A stretch of 64,000 nt of DNA from the NCBI RefSeq assembly GCF_016917755.1, contig NZ_CP070326.1, positions 9,114,001 through 9,178,000 on the forward strand, written 5' to 3'. The number at the start of each line of letters is the position of its first letter. The stretch's first letter is position 1. Below are positions 51,505 to 59,464 of this stretch, piece after piece. The DNA is from Streptomyces noursei (GTDB lineage Bacteria; Actinomycetota; Actinomycetes; Streptomycetales; Streptomycetaceae). The notes beneath the pieces are model-generated. The model saw only the letters and a program-made list of their open reading frames with translations, was not told the origin of the DNA and made no database searches. The translations under genes were made by a program, and so were the position numbers.

Positions 51505-51678
51505 ATACTCGCGAGCCGTCGTGGTCACCGAGATACGGACAGTGACGGCGTCGTCCTTGGCGCCGGTGAAGCCGAACCCGCCGTTGGTCCACACCAGGCG
51601 CGACAGGACCATTTCGCGCTCAAGAAGACCCGGCGCGGTCGCTGCGATCTTCTCGGACTTCAGAAAACTGTCAGCCAT
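51505..51678 (-). pseudogene. phage major capsid protein, N-terminal remnant
   Basis: From ATG 51678 about 58 codons read like the start of P22/HK97-type actinophage capsid proteins (MADSFLKSEKIAATAPGLLE, LSRLVWTNGGFGFTGAKDDA, VTVRISVTTTA). After that the frame drifts into Arg/Ala/Gly text until a stop at 51289, so some 250 residues of capsid are missing. GGAG precedes the ATG. It lies downstream of a scaffold-like gene on the same strand, the normal phage order. Assignment rests on remembered family pattern, not a search. Confidence 0.6.
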
Positions 51679-51957
51679 GCGCTCCGCTCGGAGCAGGGGC
51701 CCCGGGCCAGCACGCAGCACAGCCAAGGACTTTGGACATGCCCCCTTGGTTTTGGTGTTGCGTGAAGGCCCCAAGAACATGAGGTGGCGTTCCTGGGGGA
51801 GTTCGGGCCGTGCGGCACCAGCGTCAGAGCCTCAAGCATCGAGCAAGGAAGCGACAGATCGATTCAGCGCCACCCACAAAGAGGACCTTGGGCCTATCGG
51901 CACATGGCCGGGGAAAGTTGTCGCCAGATCAGCCAACAGCCTTACATCGAGGAGTAG

Positions 51958-52680
51958 TTAATGCGCCGCATCGCCTGTGTCATCGTCGGGACCATGGCAC
52001 TCTTCGGGGTCCTCGCCACCCCGGCGCAAGCGTCGACTGACCCCATCGCCGATCATGCTCTCGCCTTCGTCGGCCATGTGTGGGGCGCCGTCGCTCCGGC
52101 AAGCCTCACGGACAGCGCGGCGCACGCGGCCCTCGAAGCCAGCAGGTGACGGCGAGGCCCCATAAGCCGTCTTCCGGCAGGCGCGGGATGCTGGCGGCCG
52201 GCTCTCCGGATCGCTGGGTACCGGCGTGACCGACGGATCGAGTCCGCCCCGGCCCACGCCGTGGCCCCGGCTGCGGAACAGCTCCGCCAGGGTCTCGGCG
52301 TCCGCCTCGCCGGCGTCCTCGTCGGCCCCGGCGATCCGGACGGCCAGGGCGTCCGGCAGGTGGTAGCGGCGGGCCATGCGCTCCCGGTGCAGTTCCGTCT
52401 CCAGCTCCGTGGCCCGGTCGGCCACGGCCTGGAACTGCTCCGGGATCCGGGCCGCCTTCAGTGCCGCTGCCGCCTCCCGTGCCTCAGTGCGGCACTTCGC
52501 CGCCTCTGCCCGTACGGTCTTCAGCTCCGCTCGGAGCGCGTCGACACCCCGCTCCTGGCCGTCGCCGTGCCCCTCCGGCTGCACCGGCTCCTCGGGGCCG
52601 TTCGTCGCGTCGGTCGGGCTCGATGCGCGGCCGGCGGGAACTTCGGCCTGCCCGGAAGTGATGGTGGGGGTGGTCTCCAT
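51958..52680 (-). CDS. phage scaffolding protein-like remnant
   Basis: 240-aa frame. Residues 1-150 look like an actinophage scaffold: acidic/Pro N-terminus, a long coiled coil (ALRAELKTVRAEAAKCRTEA ... VADRATELETELHRERMARR), then HLPDALAVRIAG and a GGLDPS motif, as in scaffold genes placed directly before the capsid gene. GAGAGG lies 7 bp before ATG 52680. Residues after ~165 are read antisense to the 62-aa secreted-peptide gene and have no scaffold character, so the true 3' end has been lost. Confidence 0.6.
   Translation of the reverse strand: METTPTITSGQAEVPAGRASSPTDATNGPEEPVQPEGHGDGQERGVDALRAELKTVRAEAAKCRTEAREAAAALKAARIPEQFQAVADRATELETELHRERMARRYHLPDALAVRIAGADEDAGEADAETLAELFRSRGHGVGRGGLDPSVTPVPSDPESRPPASRACRKTAYGASPSPAGFEGRVRRAVREACRSDGAPHMADEGESMIGDGVSRRLRRGGEDPEECHGPDDDTGDAAH
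51961..52149 (+). CDS. small secreted peptide, 62 aa
   Basis: Clear small gene: GAGGAG 8 bp before ATG, a basic start and hydrophobic core (MRRIACVIVGTMALFGVLAT) ending in PAQA for signal peptidase, leaving a mature peptide of about 38 residues (STDPIADHALAFVGHVWGAV...) with no cysteine. The mature part could form an amphipathic helix. It lies antisense to the drifted tail of the scaffold-like frame, between scaffold and capsid remnants. No family recognised. Confidence 0.6.
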   Translation: MRRIACVIVGTMALFGVLATPAQASTDPIADHALAFVGHVWGAVAPASLTDSAAHAALEASR

Positions 52681-52863
52681 GCAGGAACCTCTCCTCGCTG
52701 TCGTCAGGATTCGATGTGCAGCCCGACCCCAGGTGCCCGGGCCGGACAGTTAGGTGAAGCAACGGGGCCTGATTGGGTTAACTGCCTTGCGTAAACGGAT
52801 CGAGGGACAGCCACCAGGGGACGTTCCCAGCACGTAGTTCCGCTTCGACCCTTGGAGATTTCC

Positions 52864-53040
52864 ATGCGCATTCGCACTGCAATTGCCGCCGCAGCCCTGG
52901 TCGCGACAGCCGTACTCCATGGCGCAGGTGCGGCCGCTGCCGTCGCGCACAAGGCTCCCTCGACCCATTCCAAGCAGGTCGTCTCCTCTTCGGATGACGA
53001 CGACGATGACGACGAGACGGGCCAGAGCGATGAAGACTGA
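52864..53040 (+). CDS. small secreted Asp-rich peptide, 58 aa
   Basis: MRIRTAIAAAALVATAVLHG starts a signal peptide ending near AAAAVA. The mature part is about 28 residues: a short His/Lys/Ser segment, then SSSDDDDDDDETGQSDED. The acidic tail could bind calcium or a cationic partner. GGAGA lies 4 bp before ATG 52864. A weak hairpin (CCGGC/GCCGG) follows at about 53060-53075. Located upstream of and divergent from the scaffold-like gene. No family recognised. Confidence 0.55.
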   Translation: MRIRTAIAAAALVATAVLHGAGAAAAVAHKAPSTHSKQVVSSSDDDDDDDETGQSDED

Positions 53041-53499
53041 GCACGAATGAGAGGTGAACGGCCGGCTCATGTGCCGGGCTAGTGCCCACTAGACGCCTCA
53101 ACGTGGCGGCGCCATGCCCTCCGTGCCTCCGCGCCGGTCATTCCGCGGGTGAGCTCCTGCCATTGGCGGTCGTAGTCGCCGGCCTGGGGGCATGAAGTTA
53201 TTGCCGTAAGTAGACGAGGACCGTCTGGCAGTGGCACCCGTTGTGGTCGCGGGTCAGGTCCTCCCGGGCGACCGGAGGCCGCCGGTTCGCGCGGACCCGG
53301 CCGTCCGGGGAGCCCCCGGGCTTGCGCCGGCCGCCTCCGGCCGCCGGCACCGGGCCCCGTCCGTGTCGGCCTGCTCCAGCCGCTGGCGGTATCGGCGTCA
53401 TTCTGTCGCCGGCGTCCGGCGACAGTTGCGCAAGTCATCACGCCGCAGCCCGCCCCAACGGCAAGGCAGCCCACGGTAAGGGCACCGCGACGGGCAACC

Positions 53500-53697
53500 T
53501 CACCGGCGAGCGAAGTGAGCGCTGCCGTACCGCAGTTCTTTCGGGTGCCTTTCCACCGGCCTCCGCCTGGGCACCCTCCTCCGCCGAGCCGCCGCACCCT
53601 CCGCGCTGGACTTCCGCACGTGATGCCAACCGCACAACGCTTGAAGGTTCGAGTCCACCGGCAGGCGGGAACGGCGGTCACTTCCGTGCCAGACCAC
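53500..53697 (-). pseudogene. HNH endonuclease remnant
   Basis: The frame contains the second half of an HNH motif, SNLQALCGWHHVRKSSAEGA, i.e. the Asn, Cys and His-His of the metal finger followed by the basic helix, as in HNH proteins that precede phage terminase genes. The first CxxC pair and the catalytic DH are not found upstream, so the domain is broken. In 53079-53499 two further minus-strand C-terminal fragments (ending LTRDHNGCHCQTVLVYLRQ and ARRAWRRHVEASSGH) look like tails of lost genes but cannot be named. Confidence 0.5.
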
Positions 53698-53802
53698 TGA
53701 TGCCCCTTGGCAAACGGGCCGTCAAAATCTCCGGGGTCACGCCCTCAACTTCCCCAAGAATTACCTGTTGTCCGCAGGGGCGCGTGTAGTGCGATATCAG
53801 GC

Positions 53803-53961
53803 ATGGCACAGAAGCACGAACAGACGACCAGCCCCCAGGCACCTGCTTTCGAACTCCGATGCGGTGGCCTCCATGTGACCATTCAGCGCATCCCCGCATG
53901 GCTCGTCCCGCTCGCGACAGTAACCATCGGTAGTGGCGCCGCCTGGTGGACGAGTCGTTGA
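53803..53961 (+). CDS. small membrane protein, 52 aa
   Basis: MAQKHEQTTSPQAPAFELRC begins a soluble part; FELRCGGLHVTIQRIPAWLV leads into one membrane span (WLVPLATVTIGSGAAWW) that ends with TSR. I recall similar very short proteins in streptomycete accessory regions but no function. The ATG at 53803 is supported by composition more than by a ribosome site. Confidence 0.5.
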   Translation: MAQKHEQTTSPQAPAFELRCGGLHVTIQRIPAWLVPLATVTIGSGAAWWTSR

Positions 53962-54131
53962 GTTGAGGTGGGCATCGACAGCCGGCCCGCTTCAGCTCAG
54001 CCGAATCGGTGGTTCAGCAGGTGCGGCGGCCCGCTTGTCCCTCGGCATGCCAACCGGCCGCTGTGCCCTACCAGTTGATCGGACGTATGGTCTTAGGCGC
54101 CGTTCATCAGGAACCAGTAAGGGACTTCGGC

Positions 54132-54332
54132 ATGCCAAAGGTCTACATCGTCAACCGCGCCTGGGAAGCGGACGAGAAGGTCTACATCGTCAGCCGCGCC
54201 TGGGAGGCGAAGGAGAAGGTCTACATCGTCAACCGGGCTTGGGAAGCGGACAAGAAGGTCTACATCGTCAACCGCGCCTGGGAGGCAGACAAGAAGGTCT
54301 ACATAGTTCAAAACGCTTGGGAAGCAAGCTGA
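54132..54332 (+). CDS. 66-aa protein of five 13-residue KVYIV..AWEA repeats
   Basis: After Met-Pro the protein consists of five units: KVYIVNRAWEADE, KVYIVSRAWEAKE, two copies of KVYIVNRAWEADK, and KVYIVQNAWEAS. AAGGGA lies 7 bp before ATG. No signal or membrane segment. Each unit predicts a strand (KVYIV) and a turn with Trp and an acid. The alternation resembles, from memory, the DUF6150/7(1) septoil-knot families (repeats such as KVYxVDxxYxAD), here with Trp in place of Tyr. Many between-unit base changes are synonymous, which argues for a real, selected protein. Confidence 0.7.
   Translation: MPKVYIVNRAWEADEKVYIVSRAWEAKEKVYIVNRAWEADKKVYIVNRAWEADKKVYIVQNAWEAS
54138..54329 (+). repeat. five tandem 39-bp coding repeats
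   Basis: Units begin at 54138, 54177, 54216, 54255 and 54294 (the last 36 bp plus stop). Units 1, 3 and 4 differ mostly at third codon positions; unit 5 is most diverged. Confidence 0.85.
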
Positions 54333-54692
54333 TCGCCCTGGCCGCGGCATATCCCCTCCTCCGGCCCCAGACGCCTGATCGTTGAGCGTACGGGACGGGC
54401 GCCGGCTCGGCCGTAGCACCAGAGCGTGTCGAGCTCACCTGCCGCGAAGGTGGCCGGCGCCTGGGCGAATGCGGCGCGCCGGCGCTACTGGGAGGCCGAG
54501 GCGAGCAAAGTCCAGAGGTGGTTGGGCGACAGGTCTGCGCCCGCGCGCCTCGCCCGCCGGCGGCCCTGGGCTGGCTGTGCGTCGGTGGAGGGGGCGCGAT
54601 GGGCGTCGTCCTCTCCCCGCACCTTGGACTTGTGGGCGAGGATGTCCCGGAGCGGGCGATCGTTGGGGATTGCCCTGTGGTCCACTTTGCCG
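54333..54692. other. 360-bp gap without recognisable gene
   Basis: High-GC stretch between the repeat-protein gene and the CapA-like stop. Reading frames on both strands have poor composition and no ribosome sites that I could support. It may contain decayed sequence belonging to the island's right border. Confidence 0.4.
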
Positions 54693-55952
54693 TTATCTGC
54701 CCATGAGCAATCCGGCCTTGCGCGCGCCCCTGCTCAGCACCGTGTGCCAGATGGTGTGGCGGATGGGCTTGAGGTCCGAGCGTCCTGTCTTGATCGCCTT
54801 GTTCACGTTGATCACGCGGCCCGCCTCGGCGTCCCACCACAGCGGGACGAACTCGGCCTTGGTGATCTTCCAGCGATCGCCCGGAGTGGGCGGCGGGGTG
54901 AACGTGAACCGGGCGGCAGCGCTCATCCTTCCGTTCTCGTCGTGATGGGTGCCTCCGATGAGGTCGCCCAGCCCGTAGGCGACCCATGTGCCGCTGTCGC
55001 GCCTGTCAGCCTGCGTTTGTCGGCCGTCCGGTGTCCGGGCGGCCCGGGTGCCGTGCAGCCTCTCGAACGGCTGTGGGGTGTGTGCGTGGCTGCCGACGAT
55101 CAGGTCGATGTCGGGGCGGCCGGCGGTGCGGGCGGCGGTCAGGACGCGGGCGAGCCGGCGCTGGCGGGCGTCGGGGGCGGTGCGGTACTCGGTGCCCCAG
55201 TAGAGGCTGACGGCCACCACGTCGGCGCCGGCCCGGCGGGCCGCCCGGGCGTCGGCGAGGATCCGCCGGGGGACGATGCGGTTGACCGTCCACGGCGCGG
55301 CCGGTGGGGGCCGGGCGTCGTCGGTGTTGTAGGTGTAGGCGAGGTGTGCCACCAGGGCACCGCCGGGGGCGCGCAGCAGAGCCGGGCGGGTGGCCTCGGC
55401 GGCGTCCCGGGCCGTGCCGGTGTGCCGCAGGCCGACCGTGTCCAGTGCCTCAAGGGTCCGGCGCACCCCTTCCCCGCCCTGGTCGAGGGCGTGGTCGGAG
55501 GCGGTGGCGCAGGAGTCGAAGCCGGTGGCCTTGAGCGCGGTGGCCACCTGCGGCGGGGCCTGGAGTTCCGGGTAGCCGGTGAACGGGCCGTCCAGCGGGC
55601 CGAGCGGCGCCTCCAGGTGGCACAGCGCCAGGTCGGCGGCGCCGACGACGGGGGCGACGCCCCGGAGCATCGGCCGGAAATCGTAGCCGCCGTCCACCGG
55701 CGCATCGTCCTGTGCCGTGCCGAGCGCCTCGGGGTGGGCGGGGATGACGTCGCCGGCGGCGACCAGGGTGAACGGCCGGGCGGGGTCGGCGGCAGGGGGA
55801 CGAGCGCCGGCGCGGCGGTGCGGCGCGAGGGCGCGGGGTGCGGGATGCGAGGGGGCCGATGGGGGTGCGGGCGGGTCGTCCGGCCGGGCGCCGCAGCCGA
55901 CGGCCAGCGCGATGAGCAGAACGACCGCCGCATACCGAGTTAACGCGCTCAT
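54693..55952 (-). CDS. CapA-family lipoprotein (PgsA-like metallophosphatase fold)
   Basis: 419 aa. N-terminal lipoprotein signal MSALTRYAAVVLLIALAVGC with Cys20 as lipid anchor, then a Pro/Ala-rich linker. The CapA domain runs from TLVAAGDVIPAHPEALG through LCHLEAPLG, ASDHALDQGGEGVRRTLEAL and VSLYWGTEY to IVGSHAHTPQPFERL, the metallophosphatase order seen in poly-gamma-glutamate capsule proteins, with Asp, Asn/Glu and His metal ligands. No cap biosynthesis genes adjoin it, so its role is uncertain; many streptomycete CapA proteins stand alone. Ribosome site weak; ATG 55952 chosen by lipobox position. Confidence 0.85.
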   Translation of the reverse strand: MSALTRYAAVVLLIALAVGCGARPDDPPAPPSAPSHPAPRALAPHRRAGARPPAADPARPFTLVAAGDVIPAHPEALGTAQDDAPVDGGYDFRPMLRGVAPVVGAADLALCHLEAPLGPLDGPFTGYPELQAPPQVATALKATGFDSCATASDHALDQGGEGVRRTLEALDTVGLRHTGTARDAAEATRPALLRAPGGALVAHLAYTYNTDDARPPPAAPWTVNRIVPRRILADARAARRAGADVVAVSLYWGTEYRTAPDARQRRLARVLTAARTAGRPDIDLIVGSHAHTPQPFERLHGTRAARTPDGRQTQADRRDSGTWVAYGLGDLIGGTHHDENGRMSAAARFTFTPPPTPGDRWKITKAEFVPLWWDAEAGRVINVNKAIKTGRSDLKPIRHTIWHTVLSRGARKAGLLMGR

Positions 55953-56289
55953 ATCCGACAGATACCAGGCCCCCGCGCGGGAAAATGACCGCGTGCGGTG
56001 ATGTCCGGCGGTGTCCCTCGGACGGCCGAACCGGCGCCCGCGGCCGGCCGCCCGGCCGACCACCGGATGCTCCCCGTCGCGCCGCCGCACCGCCGCACCG
56101 TCGGCCGTGCGCCCGCCCGGACGGCTTCCGCCCACCGCGAGCGCCACAATTCCCCTGTCTCCCACACCGGTTGTCTGGGCATCGTCAGCAACACGGGTCC
56201 TTCGCCGACCTGTTGACGGGTGATCCGCCCGGACACGCCCGGGGTCCGTCCGCCCCTGACCCGTCGGACACGCCCTAGGGTGGCCCGGT
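55953..56289. other. 337-bp divergent intergenic region
   Basis: Carries the promoters of the CapA-like gene (minus) and alpha/beta hydrolase (plus). A TTGACG element at 56213-56218 has no clear -10 partner. No coding frame with acceptable composition is visible. Confidence 0.4.
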
Positions 56290-57081
56290 ATGGACGAGGA
56301 ACCGCTTCATGTGACGGTGTGGGACGAGGGGCCGACCGGTGCGCCGCGGGCGCTGCTGGTGCACGGCACGATGACCTGGGGCACCGAGTGCTTCGCCGGG
56401 CAACGACCACTGGCCGGGATGTTCCGCCTGGAGCTGATGGACCGGCGCGGCTTCGGCGACAGCCCCGACATCGAGCGCAGCGACTACGCGGTGGACGCCG
56501 AGGACATCGGCCGGCTGCTCGGCGACGGGGCCCACCTGGTGGGGTACTCCTACGGCGCGGCGGGCGCGATGCTGGCCGCCGCGGCGCGTCCGGAGGCCGT
56601 CCAGTCGCTCACCCTGATCGAGCCGTCGCCGCTGCGCACCGCGGCCGCGCACCCGGTCGTGCGGGCGGCGGTGGAGCGGATCCGGGCGGCGTTCGCGAGC
56701 GCCGAGGGGGCCGGGGAGATGAGCGCGGAGGAGTATCTGCGGCAGTCCACCGAGGCGTACGGGATGCGGCTGCCGGAGAGCACGCCGCGCCTGCTGCGGG
56801 CGGTCCGGTCGGCGATGCGGGAGCGGCCGGTCTGGGACGCGCAGATCCCGCTGGCGCCGCTGGCCCGGGCGCAGATGCCCAAGACCGTCGTCAACGGGAC
56901 GTGGGAGACCGCGCACCCCGACTACCGGGCGTTCGTGGGCGACGCGTTGGCCGCATGCGGGGAGTACCTCGCCGACATGATCGGTGCCCGGCACGTGCGG
57001 GTGCCGGGCACCGATCACGCGCCGCACCAGGACCGGCCCGAGGTGGTCAACGACGTCCTCGCCCGGCTGTGGCAGAGCTGA
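56290..57081 (+). CDS. alpha/beta-fold hydrolase
   Basis: 263 aa. Oxyanion region LLVHGTMTWGTECF, nucleophile elbow GYSYGAAG (Ser ~98), acid in the VVNGTWETAHPDYR region and His in GTDHAPHQDRPEVV near the C-terminus complete a plausible catalytic triad. Cytoplasmic, no signal peptide. Substrate unknown. It is convergent with the Mrr-TerD gene, 37 bp apart. Confidence 0.85.
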   Translation: MDEEPLHVTVWDEGPTGAPRALLVHGTMTWGTECFAGQRPLAGMFRLELMDRRGFGDSPDIERSDYAVDAEDIGRLLGDGAHLVGYSYGAAGAMLAAAARPEAVQSLTLIEPSPLRTAAAHPVVRAAVERIRAAFASAEGAGEMSAEEYLRQSTEAYGMRLPESTPRLLRAVRSAMRERPVWDAQIPLAPLARAQMPKTVVNGTWETAHPDYRAFVGDALAACGEYLADMIGARHVRVPGTDHAPHQDRPEVVNDVLARLWQS

Positions 57082-57118
57082 CCGGGCCGGCGCTCCCCGG
57101 CGCGGCGTCGACCCGGAC

Positions 57119-59206
57119 TCACGCCACCTCGATCCCGAAGTCGCCCACCAGCGCGGCCAGCCCGCCGGGGTAGCCCTTGCCGCCGAGGACGAAGTCCCAG
57201 TCCCCGCCGGCGCGGCGGCGGAACGCGCCGAGCACCAGCGCCCGCTCGCCGGGCCGGCCGTCGGAGACCGGCAGTCGGTCGAGTTCGGTGCCGGCGGCGT
57301 CCAGCAGGCGGATCCGGGCGTCGGTGAAGCCGGTGAGGTCGCCGTCCGGGTCGGTCTCCGGGTCCACGGCGGCGACCAGGACCAGCCGGTCGGCGTCGGG
57401 CGGCAGGTCCTCGAAGCGCACCCGCAGGGCGGCGCGGTCCTCGATCACGCCGGCCAGCATCCGCACCGAACCGTCCGGCGTGGCCGGGTTGTTGAAGAAG
57501 ACGAAGTGGTCGTCGTCGAGCACGGTGGTGCCCTCGCAGACCAGGGCGCAGACGTCGAGGGCGGCCGGGCCGGACCAGTTCATGGCGAGGGTGGTGTGGT
57601 CCGGGGCCGGCTCGGCGGGCTCCGGGGTGTCGGGGCCGGCGTCGCCGGGGCCGAGGCGGCCGCGCAGCCCGTGCCGGCCGAGCAGGTCGAGGAGTTCGGG
57701 TCCGGCGATGAGGGTGAGCGGCTTGCCCTGGGCGAAGCCGTGCGCGCCGGGCCCGAAGTGGGAGGTCGTCACCAGCACGCCCTTGTTGGCGCCCTCGGAC
57801 TGGACGGTGCCGTAGAGGTCGCGGACGGCGGACGGTGGGACGGTGTTGCGGTAGCGCTTGACCTGCACGACGATCTTGCCGCCGCGGATCGGGTCGGGGT
57901 CCAGGGCGTCCACGTCGATCCCGCCGTCGCCGGACCGCTGGGTGGTGACCGCCCGCATCCCCATCGCGCGGAACAGCTCGGCGATCAGCTGCTCGAAGGC
58001 GAGCGGGTCCATCTCCAGGAGGTCGGGGTCGCCGTCGGTGCCGTGGGAGACCACCGCGCCGCCGGCGATGTCGTCCGGCCGCCGCCCGGGGCGGACCGGG
58101 GTGCGCTGGTCGGGGCGGGCGGAGAGCTGGCCGCGGAGTCCGTCGGTGAGGCAGTCGAGGGCGCTGACCTGGTCCAGGCGGTAGGACTCGACGGCGCTGC
58201 GGGGGGCCAGGACGGTGGCGAGGAAGATCGTGGCGGGGCGGCCGGTGACCGGGTCCACGTCGTCGACGAAGCCGTTGAGCGCCACCGAGTCCAGGGCGCC
58301 GTGGGTGTCGGCGGCGAAGAGGTCGCGCAGCACCAGCAGGACGCCCTGGGCGAGAACCTCGCGGTAGAGCGCCCGGCGTTGGGCGGCCGGGCGGGCGGTC
58401 TCCCGCTCCTCGTCGGCGGTGGGCAGGTAGCGGACCGCCTTGACCTCGGGGACGACGTCGTAGCCCGGCAGTTCCCAGTCGAGGACGAGCTGGCGGGCGG
58501 CGGTGTCGTAGCCGGCGCTGAGCTGGCGGGGGAAGCCCTCGGGCCAGGACGTGCCGGAGTACAGGGCGGCGGAGAAGTACTCCACGACGGCGTCCGCTTC
58601 GCCGGCGCGCAGGCCCGCGACGAGTTCCTCGACGCCGGCGTTGTGCCGGCGGATCTCCGCGAGGGCGCCGGCCGCCCATTGGTCGTACTGCTGTTGGTAG
58701 GCGGTCAGTTGGGCCTGTCGCCGGGCCTCGGCGGCCTGGGCCGTGTACCAGTCCTGTTCGAAGCGGGCGCGGGCCTCCTGCCGGTCACGGTCGCGGCGGG
58801 CGCCGGAGCGCAGGCCGCCGGTGGGCACCTGGTAGCGGGCCGGGTCGGGCATGGCCACCGGGGCGACCAGGGCGCCGGGGGCGAACGGTTCGACGCGTTC
58901 GGGGCGGAGCAGGGCGGTGGGGGTGAAGGCGGGGGCCCGGCAGCCGTCGGCGAGCAGGCCGGTCAGGGCGGCGACGCGGGCGTCGAGTTCCTCGGTGCGG
59001 CGGCGGGCGTCGGCCTCGCGCTGCCGGCGGTAGGCGGTCTGCCGCTCGCGGTGCATGCGGGCCATGGCGCGCTCGGCGGCGCGGGCCTGCCGCTCCTGTT
59101 CCCGCTGCTGTTGCAGCCGGGCGCGGTGCGCGGCCTCCGCCTGGCGCTGCTGCTGGCGCTGTGCCTCGGCCCAGATGCCGAGTAATCCCTGGGAACGGCG
59201 GCTCAT
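57119..59206 (-). CDS. coiled coil-Mrr nuclease-TerD fusion protein
   Basis: 695 aa. Residues ~1-195: Gln/Arg/Ala/Glu-rich coiled coil. ~205-390: an alpha/beta domain (VVEYFSAALYSGTSWPEGFP, EVKAVRYLPTADEE) usually found beside actinobacterial Mrr domains. ~400-515: Mrr-type restriction endonuclease with SGDGGIDVDAL (Asp) and VVQVKRY (Q-x-K), the PD-(D/E)xK core. ~535-695: a TerD domain (LDVCALVCEGTTVLDDDHFV FFNN, split here; GAFRRRAGGDWDFVLGGKGY), expected to bind calcium. Known theme: TerD proteins link to stress and phage defence. A single-chain nuclease-TerD suggests calcium- or stress-triggered DNA cleavage (inference). Confidence 0.85.
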   Translation of the reverse strand: MSRRSQGLLGIWAEAQRQQQRQAEAAHRARLQQQREQERQARAAERAMARMHRERQTAYRRQREADARRRTEELDARVAALTGLLADGCRAPAFTPTALLRPERVEPFAPGALVAPVAMPDPARYQVPTGGLRSGARRDRDRQEARARFEQDWYTAQAAEARRQAQLTAYQQQYDQWAAGALAEIRRHNAGVEELVAGLRAGEADAVVEYFSAALYSGTSWPEGFPRQLSAGYDTAARQLVLDWELPGYDVVPEVKAVRYLPTADEERETARPAAQRRALYREVLAQGVLLVLRDLFAADTHGALDSVALNGFVDDVDPVTGRPATIFLATVLAPRSAVESYRLDQVSALDCLTDGLRGQLSARPDQRTPVRPGRRPDDIAGGAVVSHGTDGDPDLLEMDPLAFEQLIAELFRAMGMRAVTTQRSGDGGIDVDALDPDPIRGGKIVVQVKRYRNTVPPSAVRDLYGTVQSEGANKGVLVTTSHFGPGAHGFAQGKPLTLIAGPELLDLLGRHGLRGRLGPGDAGPDTPEPAEPAPDHTTLAMNWSGPAALDVCALVCEGTTVLDDDHFVFFNNPATPDGSVRMLAGVIEDRAALRVRFEDLPPDADRLVLVAAVDPETDPDGDLTGFTDARIRLLDAAGTELDRLPVSDGRPGERALVLGAFRRRAGGDWDFVLGGKGYPGGLAALVGDFGIEVA

Positions 59207-59410
59207 CTGACGGTTCGTCCTCCCCCCGGGGCGGCGCCCCCGGTACCCGCGGCAGCGTGGCGTCTGCGCCGGTCTGCCCTGGTCTGCAGTGGTGAGGCGA
59301 CTTTAGCGGGGGGTGCCCGGCGGCGATCAGGGGGTGACCGGGCCATGGTCCGGACTCGGGAGCCGGCCGGCGTCCGATGCCCCCACCTTCGCAGAAATCA
59401 CAGAGAACCC

Positions 59411-59442
59411 GTGAAATTCACATCTTGATTTGAGAACTTCAC
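59411..59442 (+). promoter_or_regulatory. inverted repeat in the TIM-homologue promoter
   Basis: GTGAAATTC (59411-59419) and GAACTTCAC (59434-59442) form an inverted repeat (8 of 9) with 14 bp between, in an A/T-rich patch 22 bp before the gene. The first arm is itself inside GTGAAATTCAC. It loosely resembles the DeoR-region repeat at 4181-4208 (TGAAC...GTTCA). The rest of 59207-59464 shows no gene. Confidence 0.45.
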
Positions 59443-59464
59443 ATGCGATTCCGTTGGATGCATC

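Noticed and set aside
53198..53401. Minus-strand frame ending DLTRDHNGCHCQTVLVYLRQ as an intact gene
   Set aside because: Only the last ~30 residues look like protein; the upstream part is Gly/Arg/Pro text and there is no ribosome site, so it is at best a remnant tail.
54138..54329. 39-bp repeats as a CRISPR or minisatellite only
   Set aside because: Units are head-to-tail without spacers, keep one open frame with start and ribosome site, and vary mostly at synonymous positions.
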